NCBI GenBank assembly: GCA_033439265.1 | Contig: JAVTVX010000017.1 | Coordinates: forward strand, 5,001-69,000 | DNA from: Dillenia suffruticosa | Lineage: Eukaryota; Streptophyta; Magnoliopsida; Dilleniales; Dilleniaceae | Reading direction: 5' to 3' | DNA: 64,000 nucleotides | Shown: piece after piece, positions 52,401 to 63,832 of the stretch | Numbering within the stretch: position 1 is the first letter of the stretch | How the letters are laid out: every line of letters begins with the position of its first letter | Made by a program: the position numbers and the translations under genes | The notes under the pieces: model-generated | The model's input: the letters and a program-made list of their open reading frames with translations, nothing else | The model's database searches: none | Told to the model about the DNA's origin: nothing

Positions 52401-55400
52401 TAGTAAGCAAACAAGTAATATCCTCAAAGAAACACCTTGCTCTTCCATGTCATATTCTGCATTTTTCGAATGGAAAGCTTGCACACTGCTGAAATGTGTG
52501 GCAGTGGGTTGTTTGTTGTAGTGTCCTGGAGTGGGAAGAACAAAGATAAGAAAGTACAAATAGCAAGATGTTAAAGGGATGTTGGGAGCCTGAAGAACAG
52601 GGGAAGATGTTAAGTGGAGGCAAAAATAAAGGGAAAAATTGCAGATTTTTATTTGGTTATGTGAATTGAGTTTGGGCCTTGATCTCCTTCCATGTGCTTT
52701 GCCTTCCATCTGTGGATGCTTAATCTTCTTGTATCAGAGTTCTCTTTGTGTTTCTTATTTATCAATTAGAAGAAGGACCTTTAATCTTTGACTTGTTAAA
52801 CTGATCAATTATTCTGGTGTTGTTTCATAGTATCTCTAAATCCATGGGCTTGTTAAGGATTGTAGTTGAATAGTTCAATTCAATCGCTAGATTATTTGAA
52901 TGATGATATTCTTTCCCTGTTTTCTGCAAGTGTTGTGCATGTTTTTCTACAGATGTGTAAATACTAGTGGCACTGGATCCACCTTGTATGTGGTGGCCTT
53001 TATTTTTTAATTTTTTTTCCTTAATATAAGTTCTATAGGTAGTGGTACATATTTTGATGTGATTATGTTTGTTTGCAGGTATATCATAGTGGAGGTGGCT
53101 TTGGACCCTATACTTTGTCCTCTGTGTTGAATTCGTGGAGTTCTGATACACCTGAAGCTCCATCAATGCCTATGGCCAAAACTAGGGAGAACAGTTCCTT
53201 ACTGAGATTGATGGTTGAAGTTTCTGAAGAAGTTTGTACCCAGTTGCATGGTGGAATTCTGAAAGCGGCACGCAAAGTTATTCTGGATGAGATTATAAGC
53301 AACATAATTGCTGAGGCTTTTGCCATGAAGAAAGGTCTAGGACTGAGAAAGCCTGGTTCGATTGATCAGGTGATCGAAGTATGTTCCTGCTGTTACAGAG
53401 TTTCAATAATTTTCATTGTTGATTAGTTGGGTGATGCCTTCTTATTTCCTTAACTATTTATGTATACATTCTCTAACAGCTTTGTTTTCTGCTGCTTGGC
53501 CAGTTTGAAATGATTGGTGAGAATAATTGTTCTCCTCTGGTGAGTGATTCAAGTGAAGCAGCACTCTCCCATTCTGTTGCTGATGCCACATGTATGACTG
53601 TTGAAACTACTTCTAGGAAGTCTACAACCGCTGTCAAATCTGTTGGGAGCATCGAAGACTTCCGGAGGACCTATATAGGTGTTTGTAGAATGATCTTTGA
53701 TTCATGCATGCAAGTTACATGGAATGCTGTTATACATGATTCTATGTCACTGCATGCAACGGCCTGGAGAAAAAGGAAACGTTGGTATGACCATCCCACG
53801 ATTGCAGCAGCAACTGCTGAAAATGGTGCTCTCAATGAGGAAAATGTTGGCACTGTTAATCCCCCTTCTGAATCTGTAAGTCTGTGTTTCTTGCTAAACT
53901 TTTCATCAGTTTATTTCAATCTTCTTTTATCAGATCTTAATCAAATGGATTGCAGTTGCAACTGGAGAAAGAGTGTGCAATTTGTGACACTGATTGTCCA
54001 CTGGGATTTGAATCTATGATGCAGGGTCCTGATTCATGTGTGGTATCATTAACTGGATCATTAACATCTTCTATTGGTGAAAATCCATGTAAACAAGAGT
54101 GTCCATTGGACACCACTCAAACTCATAATGAAGGGCAATACATTCTGGAGGGTGTAGAAAGTGTGCTTCATATGGCTGCGAAGATGTCTCTGGTTGAATA
54201 TGTACAAACTTCTATTGAGGAGCTTGTGGCGAAACTGGTCTGTTTTAAAGAACCTAATAGCATTAATGAGGTAACACAAATAAGTGGCCTTCTTTTAAAT
54301 AGCTTCTAATGGTTGTAGCATCCTATCTTACCCACATTGTCTATCTAGGTCATTTCTTATCCTAATGAATTTAGTTGAAGAATTAATCACACAATAACGT
54401 CTTTTCTTGGTGTAGGACTCTGTTGACTCTTCCATTCGGGTTCCTTGTGTTATTGGGTGTCATTCTTGCAGCATGCATGATGCCCTCCGGCTGGAATCTG
54501 ATGTTACAGAGACAGTCATGTTTGATGATTCTCAAATTTCATCGCATCCAGGAAAACTTTTAGTTCAATCTTCATCAAATAAATCTAGAGAGTGTAGCTC
54601 TACTTTAGCAGCAAATGCTGTCAAAAAATTGTGCTTGCGTATGTCTACTGTCCTTGATGAAGACGAAATTCATGAGCCATCTCCTCCTGGTCTTGAAGAG
54701 CGTTTCTGCACTCTCTGTAACACAGACAATAAAAAATTCTGGCTGTCAAGGTCAGATGAAAGGGTAGAAAAAATCGCAATATATGTTGCGATGGCAATCT
54801 GTAGACAAAAGTTGCACGATGATGTGCTCAGAGAGTGGAAATCACTGTTTGCTGATGATGCTGTTTATCAGTCTCTAATTGCATGGAGTACTTCAAAAAA
54901 AACCTGTGAATCTAATTTTAACGAGGTATTGTTGTGCATGTGTGGCTCTGTTGTTCCCTAACAATTTGATTTTGTGGTTGAATGCAGTTTAGTTTTCTTC
55001 CTTTCTCTTGCTTTCTGCAATTCTTAGTACTTTGAGGATTCAATCCCCCTTCTCTTTCCCCTCTTCTTTTTCTTATATTTTTAGTTTCAGGACGGAGAAC
55101 GTTATACAAACAATCGTAAACGAGATTATCCCGAGGCTTTAGAGGCATCAGCAAAGAGGTCACGGAGTTTGCACGATGGAGGTGCTGCAGAAGTGCCTCT
55201 GGTGATTAGTAAATATACATATTCTCGGAAGAAGATTGCGAGGAAAAAGTTGGAGTTTTCATCTGAGAAAGTGGCTTCTGATGACGGTGGGTTGCAACAT
55301 AAAGTCATGGACAAACAACAGAAACCAAACTGCTCAGGGGATCTATTAAAAGTTGCAGAAGTTAACAGTGGAGTTGTGAAGAAAAAGATTGGGGTCACTA

Positions 55401-58400
55401 AATGCCAGAGAGATAGATATTTGCAAACTGTTGCACAAAATAATTTGGAAAGTGATTTTCGTCCGAACAAGATTGCTGGTGGTAGGAAAGTGAAGAAGGC
55501 TGCTCGTGCCATTCATGGTATGCTGTGAGCATTAATTATTGTTATAGCAGCCAATTTGAGATGAGTATTACATTGGAATTATCTTTCTTTCTCATCCAGA
55601 TAATGTGGCATCAGTTGATGATCAGTTATTAAGCACAGAGAGGATCTTATCTTTCATGGAGAATGCAAACAAGAAAGCCGTAGATAGCTGTCACTGTGAT
55701 GTTAGATCTCGGAAAGAGCTTGGTGGTGATTACGCAAGAAAAAATTCAAAATGCAAGCACTGTGCTTTCAATCTTGTTGTCCTAATTATTTGTTAATTTA
55801 TGATCCAATATTGCAGATTTATATATTTTATCTCATTGATGGTACTTCTCTTTAATGTTTATAGCAAATGAGAAGTCCACAATAAAACAGAGGCATTTGA
55901 TTGATGATGTACGAGTTAGGCTCCCTACAAAGGTCTCGAAAGTAGCAGATGGTGCGCGAAAGCAAGCAGTTTTCAGAAGGGTTACAGTTGCAAATAAAAA
56001 TTTGAAAAAATTGAGAGCATCAAATTCCTGCCCTAAGTCTGATGGATGTTCTCGATCTTCGATTAATGGGTGGGAGTGGCATTTGTGGTCACAAAAAGCA
56101 AGTCCTGCTGAAAGAGCTTGTGTTAGGGGACATTGGCATGTTTATGCTCAGCATCCAGGGTCTGAGTTAAATGCATCTCAGTTGTTAAACACAAAAGGCC
56201 TTTCTGCAAGAACCAATAGGGTGAAGCTACGGAATCTTCTTGCTGCTGCGGATGGTGCTGACCTTTTGAAAGCTACTCAACTAAAGGTACTACTGCCTTT
56301 TTTTTCTTTCAGGATATCTTTGTATTGCTTGTATGGTGCCAATCTGGAATGCTTTTCACTGGCAGGCGAGGAAAAAGCGTTTGCGGTTCCAACGAAGTAA
56401 GATCCATGACTGGGGCCTTGTAGCATTGGAACCCATTGAAGCAGAGGATTTCGTTATTGAATATGTTGGAGAACTTATACGTCCTCGGGTGAGCTCGTAC
56501 CTCATGGTCTTTGGCCCAACTTGGTTGTGCTTATTGCTTAAAAGTATTTCTATAATGCCAAAATCACAAAAATCCTCCGAACTTCAGGGATCCCCTGAAT
56601 TTCAGTTGCTGTCAAGCAGCCCTCAAACTTCTAAATCGCATTCATCTAACCCCATAAGTTGCTGACACCATTTTTTTTTTTTTGCCCCTTTCCAACTTTT
56701 TTCCCCCATGTTTTGCCCTTGATTCTTTCACTTTTTATCTAGTGATGGTTTCTTCAACAATGGAAATAGAGATGTTGTGTTGAGAGGTGGACTTTTGAGA
56801 AGAGAGAGAGAGAGAGAGAGAGGTGACGATTTCTTCAACAATGGATTTGGTAATAACAGAGATGTGTTCAGAGGCGGAATCTTCGAGAGGTTGGAGGAGT
56901 GCACTGGAATGGTGGAGGGTGTTAGAGCGCAGATCTGCTTAGATCTATCATTGACAAGTCTTTCCTCCACTGTCAAAGAAATCATCAACAATCCGCTGCA
57001 GCACCCTGTACCGTACTTGCCTTCGATCTCGTTCACTCCATTCATATAATGTCTGATCTCTGGGAAATCATCTGTCCTGGTACACTTGCCAATCTCAGCT
57101 TCGGTGACGCCCATGTCACAGCCACCTCTGTTTCAATTCTCATTGCAATCCCATCATCCTGTCTTGCTGCAACCCCCCGCCCTTTCTTTCTTTCTCAAAC
57201 CAGCAAAATCAACCTAGACACAACCAAATCAGGACAAATTAAACACTACATCCATATAAGAAAACAAAACATCACTTTAATTCCTAGTTGTAATTCATAT
57301 CCAATTCAAAGCTACCGAGAGTGATTACCAAGCATAGACCCGTGACATCCTCATCCTTGCCATCATTTGCCTGCAATTTGGACCTCCTTGCCTCTTATAA
57401 CTTCCCTGCCCTCGGTTATTGCCCCTGCAACTCCTCCAATAATTCACCGAAGCCAAAACTACATGCACAAACAATGCAAAGCATGTTTTCAGATCTAAAC
57501 TCTAATTGACATGTCTGTCTGATCCTCCACAGCCAAAGCCAACATCACCCAAAATACAACCATAAAGGCCAAGTTGCACATCATGCGGAGAACCACGACT
57601 GTCTTCAAATAATCCAAATTGGTGCATCTCTCCTCCATCTTACACACCTCATGCTTGCATCCAAGCATTGATGCACCTCTGCTGGTGGTAGCTTGGCTGA
57701 ATAGAAGAGAGAGAGCTATTTTCCTCAATGGATACTCATGCCACAGCTGGAGTAGTGGAGCCGCTGATTGTCTTTGTTGCCATTTATTGATTGAGATTGG
57801 TTGTTTATTAACTCTCTCTCTATCTCTCTCGCATCGCTGGAGATAGAGAAGATGGAGAGGTCGAAGACATTGATGGCACAATGGGTAAAAAGGTTGGGGA
57901 TATCGAGAGTAAAATGGGAATAAATGTTGGAAAGTGGATAAAAAAGTGATGCTGTCCACTTACGGGGTTAAATGAATGTGATTTGAGAAGTTTGGAAGTT
58001 ACTTGACTGCAATTCAAATTTAAGAGGTTATTTGTAAGTGCCCCCAGTGTCTGCAGGGATTTTTGTGGTTTGGTCATTCTGAAAAAACAAATTAGAATAT
58101 ATCAGAGTTCTTTTCTTGCTTAGTCTTCCAAGCTCGGGAAACTTGTATAATTTTAGGAGTATGCTCAAGTCTATAAATGAATCCGATCTCCATTGAACTC
58201 TTTGTGAGCATTGTAAGAGTCCATCTTCTATATGACAATCTTATTAATGGAGAAAACATGGGAAAGATAAAGATGGCATTAATGGTGAAAAGAGTTGCTA
58301 GAGAGAGGATTATATGCTCCTAGATGTTATATGGTTGGACTCTTCGTCCTAAGATTAATTATCCTGGTCTTTGGTTGATATTGGATATTTGTTGGGCTAA

Positions 58401-61060
58401 AGTCAGATCTGATTGTATTTTGAATTTGCTACAATTTAGTCAAGAAAAGATAGCTTCTAAGATATGTCTAACTTTTTAGTGCTGGGACTAAATTGAATTT
58501 TACCTGAGAGATAGGATTGAAGAGCCCCTGTAGATGGGACACTTTATCTTAATGAACTAGTAGTCCCAAGATTACTTAAGTGAAATAAACACCTAACTAA
58601 GAGCTTTTTGGCATTATTGCATCTAATCCCTTGCCCAAATGAGGAGGAAAAAAAAAAGGACTGCTGTTCCATCCCTTTTGATATCCTCTAAATTACAATC
58701 TTGAATTTTCCCCAAAAGTGTAAGACCATGAAGATGCATGCAAAACAATCCTATCCAAAAGTTTGGACTATAAGCGTGTTATTTTTAAGATCTTGGCATT
58801 TATTTCCGACATTAAACATCAAATTATTGACATGACAATATTTTCTAAAGCAATTCTGCTTCCTTGCTGCAGCCGAAGCCTCTAAGAGTGTCACAAGTGA
58901 ATCATTCAGAATTATTGTACTATTTGTTTGATATTTATTGTACTAAAGCAATTGATGTATTGCGTAAGAAATACTTAGATTAACATAAAGTTGTAGACTC
59001 CTGCTTGATGTCTTTATTTCATGGATTAATGTGTAGAAGTTATTATCCACACATGTGTATATTTGGATATTTTTAATAAATCAAAATATTTTAATGTGTA
59101 AAGCAAGCACACAGAAGCTAGTATCTTTGAATTTGAACCGCATACATATTTTTTTATTCATTTCGGTTAATTGATTTCTGGATTTATAGATATCTGACAT
59201 ACGTGAACGTCAGTACGAGAAAATGGGAATTGGAAGCAGTTATCTTTTCAGATTGGATGACGGCTATGTGGTGAGTATTGTGCCACTGTATCAGCTTTGG
59301 GTCTAAACCTATTGTCTACCATGCTTCTGCTTAATTTTGGGGCCTATGTGCTTATCAATGGTTCAATCTTTTGGGACACCTTTGAATGACAAAACATGCA
59401 TAAAATTTCATGATTGGAGGCATATCCCTTGCATTCTTGCATTGCTCTGTATGCTATCACTTGTATGTTATACTGTAGAGGAGTGGCTGAAGAGAGGTGC
59501 GTTGTTTCTTACCTTCTAAAATAGTACCGTTCAAGATTCTTTGTAACATGTTCTGTCTAAAACATGTGTAGGTTGATGCCACAAAGCGTGGTGGGATTGC
59601 TCGGTTTATTAACCATTCCTGTGAGGTAGCTGTGTAATGTATCAAAGTTATTAGTTACATAGAGCAAATGACAAACCTTTGAACCTTCTAATATTTGTGT
59701 TCCTTGCAGCCTAACTGCTATACGAAGGTTATAAGTGTGGAGGGTCAAAAGAAGATCTTTATATATGCAAAACGGTATATAGCTGCGGGTGAAGAAATTA
59801 CATACAATTACAAGTTTCCACTTGAGGAGAAAAAGATTCCTTGCAATTGTGGTTCAAAGAGGTAAGATGGAATGTGGCATTTAGGCACTAGAATTGTTCA
59901 TAATTTATGGTTTATGTTGCAATATTTTTTAGACTTGCATTGGTTCGTAAGCAAGAAATACTATACCAAGATATTTCTATGGGCCTCAATCAATTTGGAG
60001 ACATCCACTTTTGTTTATGTTTTGGAGCAGGTTTGTAGGAGTTTGTGAAGCCACATGTATGAATTTATAAATTCCTTTAAGTGCTTGGTCTCTATTATAA
60101 TGTTGGGACTCTTTTAGGTTGAGACCTGGTAGTCTTGCCATATCTAGAATGAATTATAAATCATGTCTTTATTCATAGAATCTACATCTTTCTTAGTTGT
60201 TAGGCCTTGTGTTCTATTTCATGTGATGTATTGATCTTCTCAATTTTGGTGATTTCACTCTTTGCTGTCTTTCTGGTCCTTCTTTAATCTCACCTTTTCT
60301 GTATTGGAGAGCCTTTCTTGGGTCAACGAATAACTAATATTTGAAGCGCATTTGAAACCTGATGAATTTCTTCTCAACGATTATGAGGATGTCTTATCCT
60401 CTCTTGTATCAACGGACATTCTTCATGTTTGAAATTCTTTTCTTTTGCTATCAAAGAAATACATATATTTTTTTTTACTTGGAATATGAATTTGGCCTTT
60501 AGTTTTCCTTTTAATTTTTGTTTTATCCATTCAAAGAGTGGCCAGTGGCTGTGTTTCTGGATGCATTGCCAAATGTGTGTGAAGAAGTGATTTGGATTTG
60601 AGAAAAAAATAGTGGAAGGAGTTTTTGGAACAATGGATTTGGAAAACAAGGGGGAAGTGGAGTTATGGTGGATAATAAAGAACCTATTTGATATTTTCTA
60701 ATCCATGATACCAATTTAACCTCATAAATAATCTCCATGAAGTACATGATGTAAAATTCCAGGGGTAGTGATATGGCGCAAACTTGCACTTGGTGTCTTA
60801 ACACCAAATTGCCTCTTCCTTCTATTAATAGTGGATAGTGCAATCTCACAACCTTATTTTGGAAATTAAGCAGTGATTCTTGGATTCTGTTGAGTGCTGA
60901 TTTTACTGCATTGTGAGGAGCTGGCTGTTCTTGTGCCAATCTCATGTTTCTTTTTTATCTTTTTTTTTTTTCCTTTATCTTTTTCTTCTTCTTTTTTGAA
61001 GGCTAACATTTTACTAATTACTCTTTTCTTTTAATCAGGTGTCGTGGATCACTGAATTAG
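46443..61060 (+). CDS. ATXR7: SET-domain histone H3 lysine methyltransferase, ATXR7/SDG25 type
   Basis: Coding exons: 46443-46648, 46797-47331, 47449-47565, 53079-53378, 53504-53875, 53956-54270, 54416-54925, 55091-55517, 55600-55752 (or 55761), 55865-56286, 56366-56488, 59190-59270, 59572-59625, 59710-59861, 61039-61060; about 1262 residues. Two GYF-like segments (about 120-170 with '[15 protein letters not shown]', and 248-286 with '[11 protein letters not shown]') precede a long middle region, an N-SET-like block ('[20 protein letters not shown]'), a SET domain from 1120 with '[12 protein letters not shown]' and 'EEITYNYKF', and a post-SET 'CNCGSKRCRGSLN'. ATXR7 relatives methylate H3K4 (also reported for H3K36) and sustain FLC-type gene expression in the nucleus. 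All SAM-binding and zinc Cys residues are present. It is shorter than the roughly 1400-residue Arabidopsis protein as I recall it. Confidence 0.92.
49930..50440 (+). mobile_element. LINE reverse transcriptase fragment, decayed
   Basis: Plus-strand broken frames contain 'DFFAEFHD', then '[22 protein letters not shown]' and '[14 protein letters not shown]', matching the plant L1 blocks around 'LVGSVYKLLAKVLARRLK' and 'QILDAVLIANEAVDS'. Many stops; no 3' tail recognised. It is a different copy from the one at the left edge of the window. Confidence 0.75.
51418..52258. mobile_element. Non-autonomous TIR DNA transposon, 841 bp
   Basis: The ends are inverted copies: left begins (C)ATAGTTATTAAACCCGGACTG and the right end, reversed, begins (T)ATAGTTATTAAACCCGACTCG. 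Both flanks carry TATAGAAC (51410-51417 and 52259-52266), an 8-bp target duplication; hAT elements make 8 bp and Mutator-like elements 9 bp, so the superfamily is open. The inside has no transposase; it includes purine-rich GAGAG stretches at 52000-52090. Confidence 0.85.
56489..59189 (+). other. Intron inside the SET domain, 2.7 kb
   Basis: The intron splits the SET domain after 'ELIRPR' (CGG|GTGAGC) and resumes at 'ISDIRERQ' (TTTATAG|ATATCT). More than half of it is the TIR element at 56553-58078. The remaining 1.1 kb is AT-rich without recognised features. Confidence 0.75.
56553..58078. mobile_element. TIR element with internal ORFs, Pack-type candidate
   Basis: The left 120 bases (AATGCCAAAATCACAAAAATCC through CATTCATCTAACCCCATAAG) match the reverse complement of the right 130 bases (AATGACCAAACCACAAAAATCC through CATTCATTTAACCCCGTAAG) with gaps and substitutions. 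No target duplication was found. Inside, minus-strand frames of 128 and 154 codons have protein-like stretches ('[19 protein letters not shown]'; '[20 protein letters not shown]' with a hydrophobic end). An internal duplication (56742-56800 and 56822-56890) and a GA repeat at 56798-56821 are present. It could carry captured host-gene exons or be a degenerate transposon. Confidence 0.6.
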
Positions 61061-61937
61061 GTTCTCTAAGTTTTGAGTTCAGGTATGCATTATGGTTCAT
61101 ATTTGTTGACAATTATTTTTGTTCAGCCAAGTTAACACCTTATTTATTGTTCAACAATTTTCCAGGCCTTTCCTTTTGGTTTTGATTCTTGAGTTGCAGA
61201 GCTTATACATAAAGAAGCTACAGGTACGTGCTTGTGTTATTCAGTATCATAAATCCATGTTACTTCTTTTTGATCCTATTGATTGTTTTTTTTTTTAATT
61301 TTATTTTGTTATGTTTTTTGTACATTGAGACAAAAATCGACAATGCTTTATGGGAAGTCTTTTTGGAATAATAATAAAACTAGAAATGCTTTATGGAACT
61401 AGGTATGTGGCTATCAAAAATCAATATGCATTGAACATGTGTATAGCCGAGGTGAGCATAAGAATGCTAAGGCAAATAAATGAGGTGAGGGTAAAAGATA
61501 ATCATATATGAATATTTTTTAGGGTTTTCCTGATTATACATAAAATGGGAAAAAATAGACTATAGTAGTTGGGTTATACTAGGAAATCCATTTGTATTCT
61601 TGTGCACAGAAGTGGTAGTGTACAAGTCAAAGATTCATGTGGTGAAAAGAAATCCCAAAGGACTTGGAGTAGCAGAATATGATAAATTAATCAAAAGGTA
61701 GATCAAATACACAACCAAAAGGGGTTCTCTTCTAGACCGCAGTAACCAGGATTTGAGACTTCACATCGGAATTCTAAAAGAACTTAATTTCATCAATTAA
61801 CTCTGATTTACAAGGGTGGCAACATAAATAGTTAACCAAGTGAGAACAAATCCTAGCCCCTGAATCAAGTCTAATTTTGGCCATCTAACTAATATTAGAT
61901 TAGGGAAACTAAGAAAAAGGTATACACTATTGTAGGA

Positions 61938-62600
61938 TTCAAGCGGAATTGGATGAAATGGAGAAAGGTATCCGGAATTCTTTGCGATCGCACGATACCA
62001 TTGCATTTGAAGGGAAAGTTTTACAGAATCGTAGTTGGGCCTATACTATTATATGGTACTGAGTGTTGGACTATTAAACAACAATAAGAATAAAAGATGG
62101 TTGTAACAGAAATGAGGATGTTTAGGTGGATGTGTGGAAAAACTAGAAGAGATAGAATTAGAAACGAAGAGATTCATAACAAGTTGGGAGTTAGTTCAAA
62201 TGTGGATAAGATGTGAGAATGTCGTCTGAGGTGGTTCGGGATGTGCAAAAAAGACTCAAAGATGTCCCGATTAGGAGAACTGAGAACTTAAATATAGGAG
62301 ATCTAGTAAAACGTAGAGTTAGACCGCTAAAAATTTGGATGCAAATTATTCGTAAAGACATGGAAATTAAGGGTTTAGAAGAGAAAATTGTATTGGATAT
62401 GAATGGATGGCGTAGAAGAATCCACGCAAATTAAACCAATATATTTTAAATATTTATCTATTGATTTATGTACTTACTTCTTTTTTTATTTTTATTTTTA
62501 TTTTATTTTTATTTTATTTTTCTTTTCTCTATCTTTTTCAAATTTGTCTCTCAAATGGCCAACCCCTCAATTGGGATTAAGGCTCAATTTGTTGTTGTTG
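61938..62600 (+). mobile_element. RTE-type LINE, 5'-truncated, with TTG tail
   Basis: The plus-strand frame carries the typical plant RTE C-terminal end: '[18 protein letters not shown]', '[11 protein letters not shown]', 'TEMRMFRWMCGKTRRDRIRNE', 'LRWFG' and 'MNGWRRRIHA' in broken frames. The 3' end is GGGATTAAGGCTCAATTTG followed by TTG repeats, the hallmark RTE tail. TTGTAGGA flanks both ends (61930-61937 and 62601-62608), a plausible target duplication, though the right copy merges into the TTG tail. Confidence 0.85.
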
Positions 62601-63227
62601 TTGTAGGAAAACTAAGACATCATGAACTTGCCATTGTAGTGGATTACTAAAGCATCTTTGTATCATTGCAAAAGTCCAAAACCTTTTAAAGCCCCAGGTG
62701 TTAATTATGCAGTAGTATGTAGAGACACTGGAGTCTTCCCATGGACTTTTGTCCACCTCTAGACTATCTTCAAAACCCCTTAGATCGAAAGCTTGTAATG
62801 ATGAATTCTCCCAAACCAAAACATCTTGTCAGCTCCATCCGCACCTACTCCATTTAAGAAAGTTCAAAGCTCCCAATCATTAACTTGCCTAATGAACTCC
62901 CATTCCAAATATGGTGACCTCCATGCTCAAAGAACAAATCACTCGAAGCATCTTGATCCAAGGCCAACCTGAACAAGCCAAAGAATCAACACTGTGGAGG
63001 ACTAACTTTATACAACTTATCATTCCAAAACAAGATTCTTGAACCAGTTACTGCTTTGAATCCCACACCACCTGAGAACACATCCTAGGGATTGCTCCCC
63101 ACCCCCAAAAAAAAAAAAAATAAATAAATAAATTGGAGGGTCCTTTTATGAGAAGGTGGGGACCCAATGTTGGGAAATGAATTTGCATTACTCCTTCCTA
63201 GGTCTGGAGCAGCAGGGGCTGTTCAAT

Positions 63228-63345
63228 ACAACAACAACAAAAAATTGAGTCTTAATCCCAATATTTGAGGTCGGCCATTTGAGAGACAAATTTGAAGAAG
63301 ATAGAGAAAAGAAAAATGAAATAAAAAATAACTAAAAAAAATAAT
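63228..63345 (-). mobile_element. RTE-type LINE 3' tail, inverted copy
   Basis: An ACAACAACAA run followed by AATTGAGTCTTAATCCCAAT and GGCCATTTGAGAGACAAATT is the reverse complement of the last 90 bases of the RTE at 62510-62600. Only about 118 bases remain, so this is a very short 5'-truncated insertion in opposite orientation. Confidence 0.8.
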
Positions 63346-63832
63346 AAAGGTTGTGGATTGATATCCGTATCATTTATAATGAGTCTTTACTTCCACTAGT
63401 ATTTTCAATCGGACCAAGGTTGTGCATTGATTTACTTATCCTATACTTGTGTTCTAACTCCCCCATGGACAATGTAGAATTGAACCACCATTTTTCCATA
63501 GAAGTCTTCTTTCCCCCCTATTTGCAGAAAATACAATACAATAGATGAATAGTCGATCAATGAAATATCATTTGAATATTTCAGTTCCTATCATACCAGT
63601 CACTAGGATTGTTAACTAATAAAATGTGAGTTTTGAAAGAGGTTCTGCAAATAAATTTGATCCTTCCAAAGGATGACTATCAACCTGAATGTGCAATAAT
63701 GTGGCTTATTATTTGTCATGATTCTGAATCTTTGGTTGCTTCATAAAATGTGCAAAAGTTCTCCCTGGTTCTATTTTCTTAATTTTACTTCGGCTTGATG
63801 TTCCTATTAATGTACAAGTTTCTCTCTAACAG

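Larger units (their letters stand above)
47566..53078 (+). other. Intron 3 of ATXR7, 5.5 kb, with LINE and TIR element
   Basis: The intron is bounded by ATG|GTAAGC and TTGCAG|GTATAT. It contains a decayed LINE (about 49930-50440) and an 841-base terminal-inverted-repeat element (51418-52258). A G13 run lies at 49365-49377. Other parts (47700-49900, 50450-51400, 52270-53070) show no gene I can support. Confidence 0.75.
61061..63832 (+). other. Downstream of ATXR7 stop: predicted 3' UTR with two introns
   Basis: After the stop, TTCAG|GTATGC (61082/61083) pairs with TTTCCAG| (61165), and after 58 bases CTACAG|GTACGT (61223/61224) pairs with CTCTCTAACAG| (63832). If used, the 3' UTR has introns of 83 and 2609 bases. 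The long one holds a sense RTE tail and an inverted RTE tail. No other gene is seen. Confidence 0.45.

Noticed and set aside
52277-52492. 71-codon frame right of the TIR element, possible extra ATXR7 exon
   Set aside because: Frames on either side already join in phase without it and it has no similarity I recognise to the protein family.
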